A stretch of DNA of 64,000 nucleotides from RGIG3009 sp964433065 (GTDB lineage: Bacteria; Bacillota; Clostridia; Oscillospirales; Acutalibacteraceae). The translations under genes were made by a program, and so were the position numbers. This document shows, one piece after another, positions 62,282-64,000 of the stretch. Where the stretch lies: NCBI GenBank assembly GCA_964433065.1, contig CAYSPZ010000001.1, forward strand, positions 1 through 64,000, written 5' to 3'. Each line of letters starts with the position of its first letter. Positions within the stretch are counted from its first letter, which is position 1. The notes under the pieces are model-generated. The model was given only the letters and a program-made list of their open reading frames with translations, ran no database searches and was not told the origin of the DNA.

Positions 62282-63052
62282 ATGTCAACCAGTCGGGAAA
62301 AGATCGACGGTCGCCGTCGGGCGATCGTGGAAGAATTACACCGTGAAGGAAAAGTATACGTCAACGAACTGAGTCGGTCGTTCGCGGTAACGGCGGTCAC
62401 CATCCGTCACGATCTGGACGTCCTCGAACAAGAGGGAAAACTGGTGCGGATGAACGGCGGCGCGGTCTGCGTGGGCGGCGAACACATCGAACCGCTCGAC
62501 GGCAGGATCAAAAACGTCGCCGAAAAAGAAACGGTGGCGCGGACGGTGGCGCGGATGGTCAAAAACGGCAGTACCGTGTTCCTCAATTCGGGTACCACCA
62601 CCTTGTGTATCGCGCAAGCGTTGAAGTCGGCGCGGCATTTGAATATCGTCACCAATTCGCTGGACATAGCGACGGTGCTCGGTAACGTACCCACCTTTCG
62701 CGTGATCCTGCTCGGCGGCGAGATCAACAGCAACTATCGGTTCACCTACGGCAGCGACGCGCAGGAACAACTCGCGCGGTACCAGTCGGATTGGGCGATC
62801 TTGTCGATGGACGGTGTGGCACAGGAAAACGGTATCACCACCTACCACGCGGAGGAGGCGATCCTCGACCGTATGATGATGGATCGCGCGGTCAAAACGG
62901 TGATCGCCGCCGACCATACCAAGATCGGGAAAACGGGATTTACCAAGGTGTGCGATTGTTCGCCGAAGATCACGTTGGTGACCGACCCGAACGCGGATAC
63001 GACCGCTCTCGCAACACTCACCGAAAACGGTGTGACCGTGATCTGCGAATAA
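62282..63052 (+). CDS. DeoR/GlpR-family regulator
   Basis: The 256-aa protein has an N-terminal DeoR helix-turn-helix (REGKVYVNELSRSFAVTAVT, then IRHDLDVLEQEGKLVRMNGG) and a C-terminal sugar-phosphate sensor (NSGTTTLCIAQAL, ILLGGEINSNYRF, DHTKIGKTGFTKV). Members repress sugar operons until a phosphosugar binds. It follows the SIS gene by eleven bases and most likely controls both divergent operons. Confidence 0.92.
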   Translation: MSTSREKIDGRRRAIVEELHREGKVYVNELSRSFAVTAVTIRHDLDVLEQEGKLVRMNGGAVCVGGEHIEPLDGRIKNVAEKETVARTVARMVKNGSTVFLNSGTTTLCIAQALKSARHLNIVTNSLDIATVLGNVPTFRVILLGGEINSNYRFTYGSDAQEQLARYQSDWAILSMDGVAQENGITTYHAEEAILDRMMMDRAVKTVIAADHTKIGKTGFTKVCDCSPKITLVTDPNADTTALATLTENGVTVICE

Positions 63053-63072
63053 ACAATGGCTTTTTACAAACG

Positions 63073-63107
63073 AAACGATCCGCGAGGTAAACACCTCGCG
63101 GATCGTT
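63073..63107 (+). terminator. Terminator after the DeoR gene, twin of 49874-49910
   Basis: AAACGATCCGCGAGG pairs with CCTCGCGGATCGTT around a six-base loop, 20 bases after the DeoR stop. Confidence 0.8.
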
Positions 63108-63115
63108 GTTGGTTA

Positions 63116-63392
63116 TAGCCGAAGAGAGCCGAACTCCTTATCGCCCATAGGGCGACTTTTCGGCAAAAATCTTGTTTTATCGCTTGAAATACGGGCGTAT
63201 GTCGGCGCGACTCAACTTCGTTTTTGCACGAAAAGTCGCGCCTATGGGTTGTGTGCAAGTCAAAATAAACAATTTTGGTTTGCAACAAGGCATACAAGCG
63301 ACGAAATACTATATGCATTGGGAGCGAAGTATAACGCAGTTGCAGAGCAAAATTGTTATTTTGACCGATGAGGGTTCGGCTCTCTTCGGCTA
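63116..63392. mobile_element. MITE-like nested inverted-repeat element
   Basis: This 277-base stretch contains no gene. Its ends are perfect 19-base inverted repeats (TAGCCGAAGAGAGCCGAAC at 63116-63134 and its complement at 63374-63392), extended imperfectly inward. Inside is a second inverted pair (CGCCCATAGGGCGACTTTTC near 63142-63168 against 63221-63248, which reads GAAAAGTCGCGCCTATGGG in its second part) and a third (AACAATTTTGGTTTGCAAC near 63269-63290 against GTTGCAGAGCAAAATTGTT near 63340-63358). It lies between the DeoR terminator and the cohesin-dockerin gene; the right end supplies that gene's TAG stop. No flanking direct repeat is evident. Confidence 0.65.
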
Positions 63393-64000
63393 TGCGGCGG
63401 GGGTACTCAGCACCGTATCCCATCCGTTAAGATGCCGTTGCAGGATACCCACGTCTTTGTTGTTGATGATACCGTCACCGTTCGCGTCGGCAGCGGTGGT
63501 GTTGATCTCCACATCCCATCCGTTGATATACCGTTGTAAAAGTCCGACGTCTTTGTTGTTGATCAACCCGTCGCCGTTCGCGTCACCGAGAATGTTGTTG
63601 ATGACGGTGATCGTCCCGTCGACCGTGCCAAAGGTCACGTTTTCGAAATCGTAATCGTACACGTCGTCCGGCGGATAGGTCACGGTGATGGCGGTGGCCC
63701 CTTCGGGTGCGTCCTCTTTCACGCGGAAGGTGAGGACCGCCACCACACCGTTGGTGGTGTTGTTCGGGCTGACCGCAGCCACCCAACTGACCGAGATCGG
63801 GTTGTTTGCAAGCGGACCGTAGGTGGTTCCCGCAAAATCCTGTCCCGTGATCGAAACCGGTTCTAAGACGGTCGCGTCGTATCCGATCTCCACTTTAAAT
63901 GCAACGATACCTGTGTTTCGCTCGGTACGGACGGTCACCGTCACGGTGTCCCCCGCTTTCGCCGTCGCGCCGTCTACCACAAAGAGCGGTTGGTCGGTCG
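63390..64000 (-). CDS. Cohesin- and dockerin-containing protein (3' part, N-terminus outside window)
   Basis: The open frame continues to the window edge, so only the C-terminal 203 residues are seen. A cohesin-like beta-sandwich is visible: AGDTVTVTVRTERNTGIVAF, VEIGYDATVLEPVSI, NGVVAVLTFRVKEDAPEGAT. A linker leads to a type I dockerin with two calcium-binding repeats (GDANGDGLINNKDVGLLQRY and ADANGDGIINNKDVGILQRH), each followed by a helix and NGWD. Proteins of this kind are secreted and bind partners in cellulosome-like or surface glycan assemblies. The TAG stop lies in the terminal repeat of the adjacent MITE-like element. Confidence 0.88.
   Translation of the reverse strand, partial: TDQPLFVVDGATAKAGDTVTVTVRTERNTGIVAFKVEIGYDATVLEPVSITGQDFAGTTYGPLANNPISVSWVAAVSPNNTTNGVVAVLTFRVKEDAPEGATAITVTYPPDDVYDYDFENVTFGTVDGTITVINNILGDANGDGLINNKDVGLLQRYINGWDVEINTTAADANGDGIINNKDVGILQRHLNGWDTVLSTPAA

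Noticed and set aside
63116..63392. CRISPR array or tRNA gene in the gap
   Set aside because: The repeats are inverted, not direct with spacers, and no cloverleaf with a CCA-accepting stem is seen.

Overview
The window looks like a chromosomal segment of an anaerobic Firmicute, probably an uncultured gut Clostridia (Oscillospiraceae or Christensenellales type). This rests on a T-box leader in front of a bacterial-type prolyl-tRNA synthetase, strong GGAGG ribosome sites, AraC and DeoR sugar regulators, ROK and FGGY kinases, a GlpA/GlpB/DUF1667-type flavoprotein operon and a cohesin/dockerin protein. The taxonomy is inference. I see no rRNA, tRNA, CRISPR array, transposase or integrase.

Left end (1-14.4 kb): an accessory, conflict-type island. 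Positions 1-2738 are a zone of gene decay: a TIR domain without its N-terminal half, a TPR-like membrane protein broken by one frameshift, a second frameshifted gene and older reading-frame remnants. Next come a membrane-anchored Gfo/Idh/MocA oxidoreductase with a ROK kinase, and a stand-alone TIR protein with its own promoter. The most interesting part is a compact five-gene operon (14319 down to 6880, minus strand). It has a consensus TTGACA-17-TATAAT promoter and its own terminator. It encodes TIR plus DUF6273-like, a 727-aa helical protein, a ParA/MinD-like ATPase with an unusual P-loop, a 762-aa orphan, and a protein with two S-adenosylmethionine-decarboxylase-like domains. I know of no described system with this composition and propose it as a candidate defence or conflict system.

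Middle (14.5-28.8 kb): T-box plus proS; a glycan-degradation locus (AraC regulator, GH20, unknown protein, Gfo/Idh/MocA, GH89); a two-component system with two membrane proteins; small membrane and charged proteins; and an AraC regulator divergent from a DapA-family aldolase.

28.8-45.2 kb: a 15-gene minus-strand surface-polysaccharide operon of the Wzx/Wzy type. It has an initiating sugar transferase, PIG-L deacetylase, glycosyltransferases, EpsG-like polymerase, flippase and the CapE-CapF-CapG set for UDP-N-acetyl-L-fucosamine. An SLC13-type anion transporter and an ATP-grasp ligase sit inside it.

45.3-64 kb: a GH43 enzyme; the GlpA/GlpB/DUF1667-like operon; and a 12-gene minus-strand catabolic operon (61466 down to 49916). 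That operon has NagA, a NagB-like protein, FGGY kinase, transaldolase/FSA, DapA-like aldolase, AKR, SDR, ceramidase-like, TPI-like, YjbQ, SGNH hydrolase and an unknown. It diverges from a SIS-domain/DeoR pair. The locus is bracketed by two nearly identical terminators. A roughly 277-bp nested inverted-repeat (MITE-like) element follows, and then the 3' end of a cohesin-dockerin gene that runs off the window.
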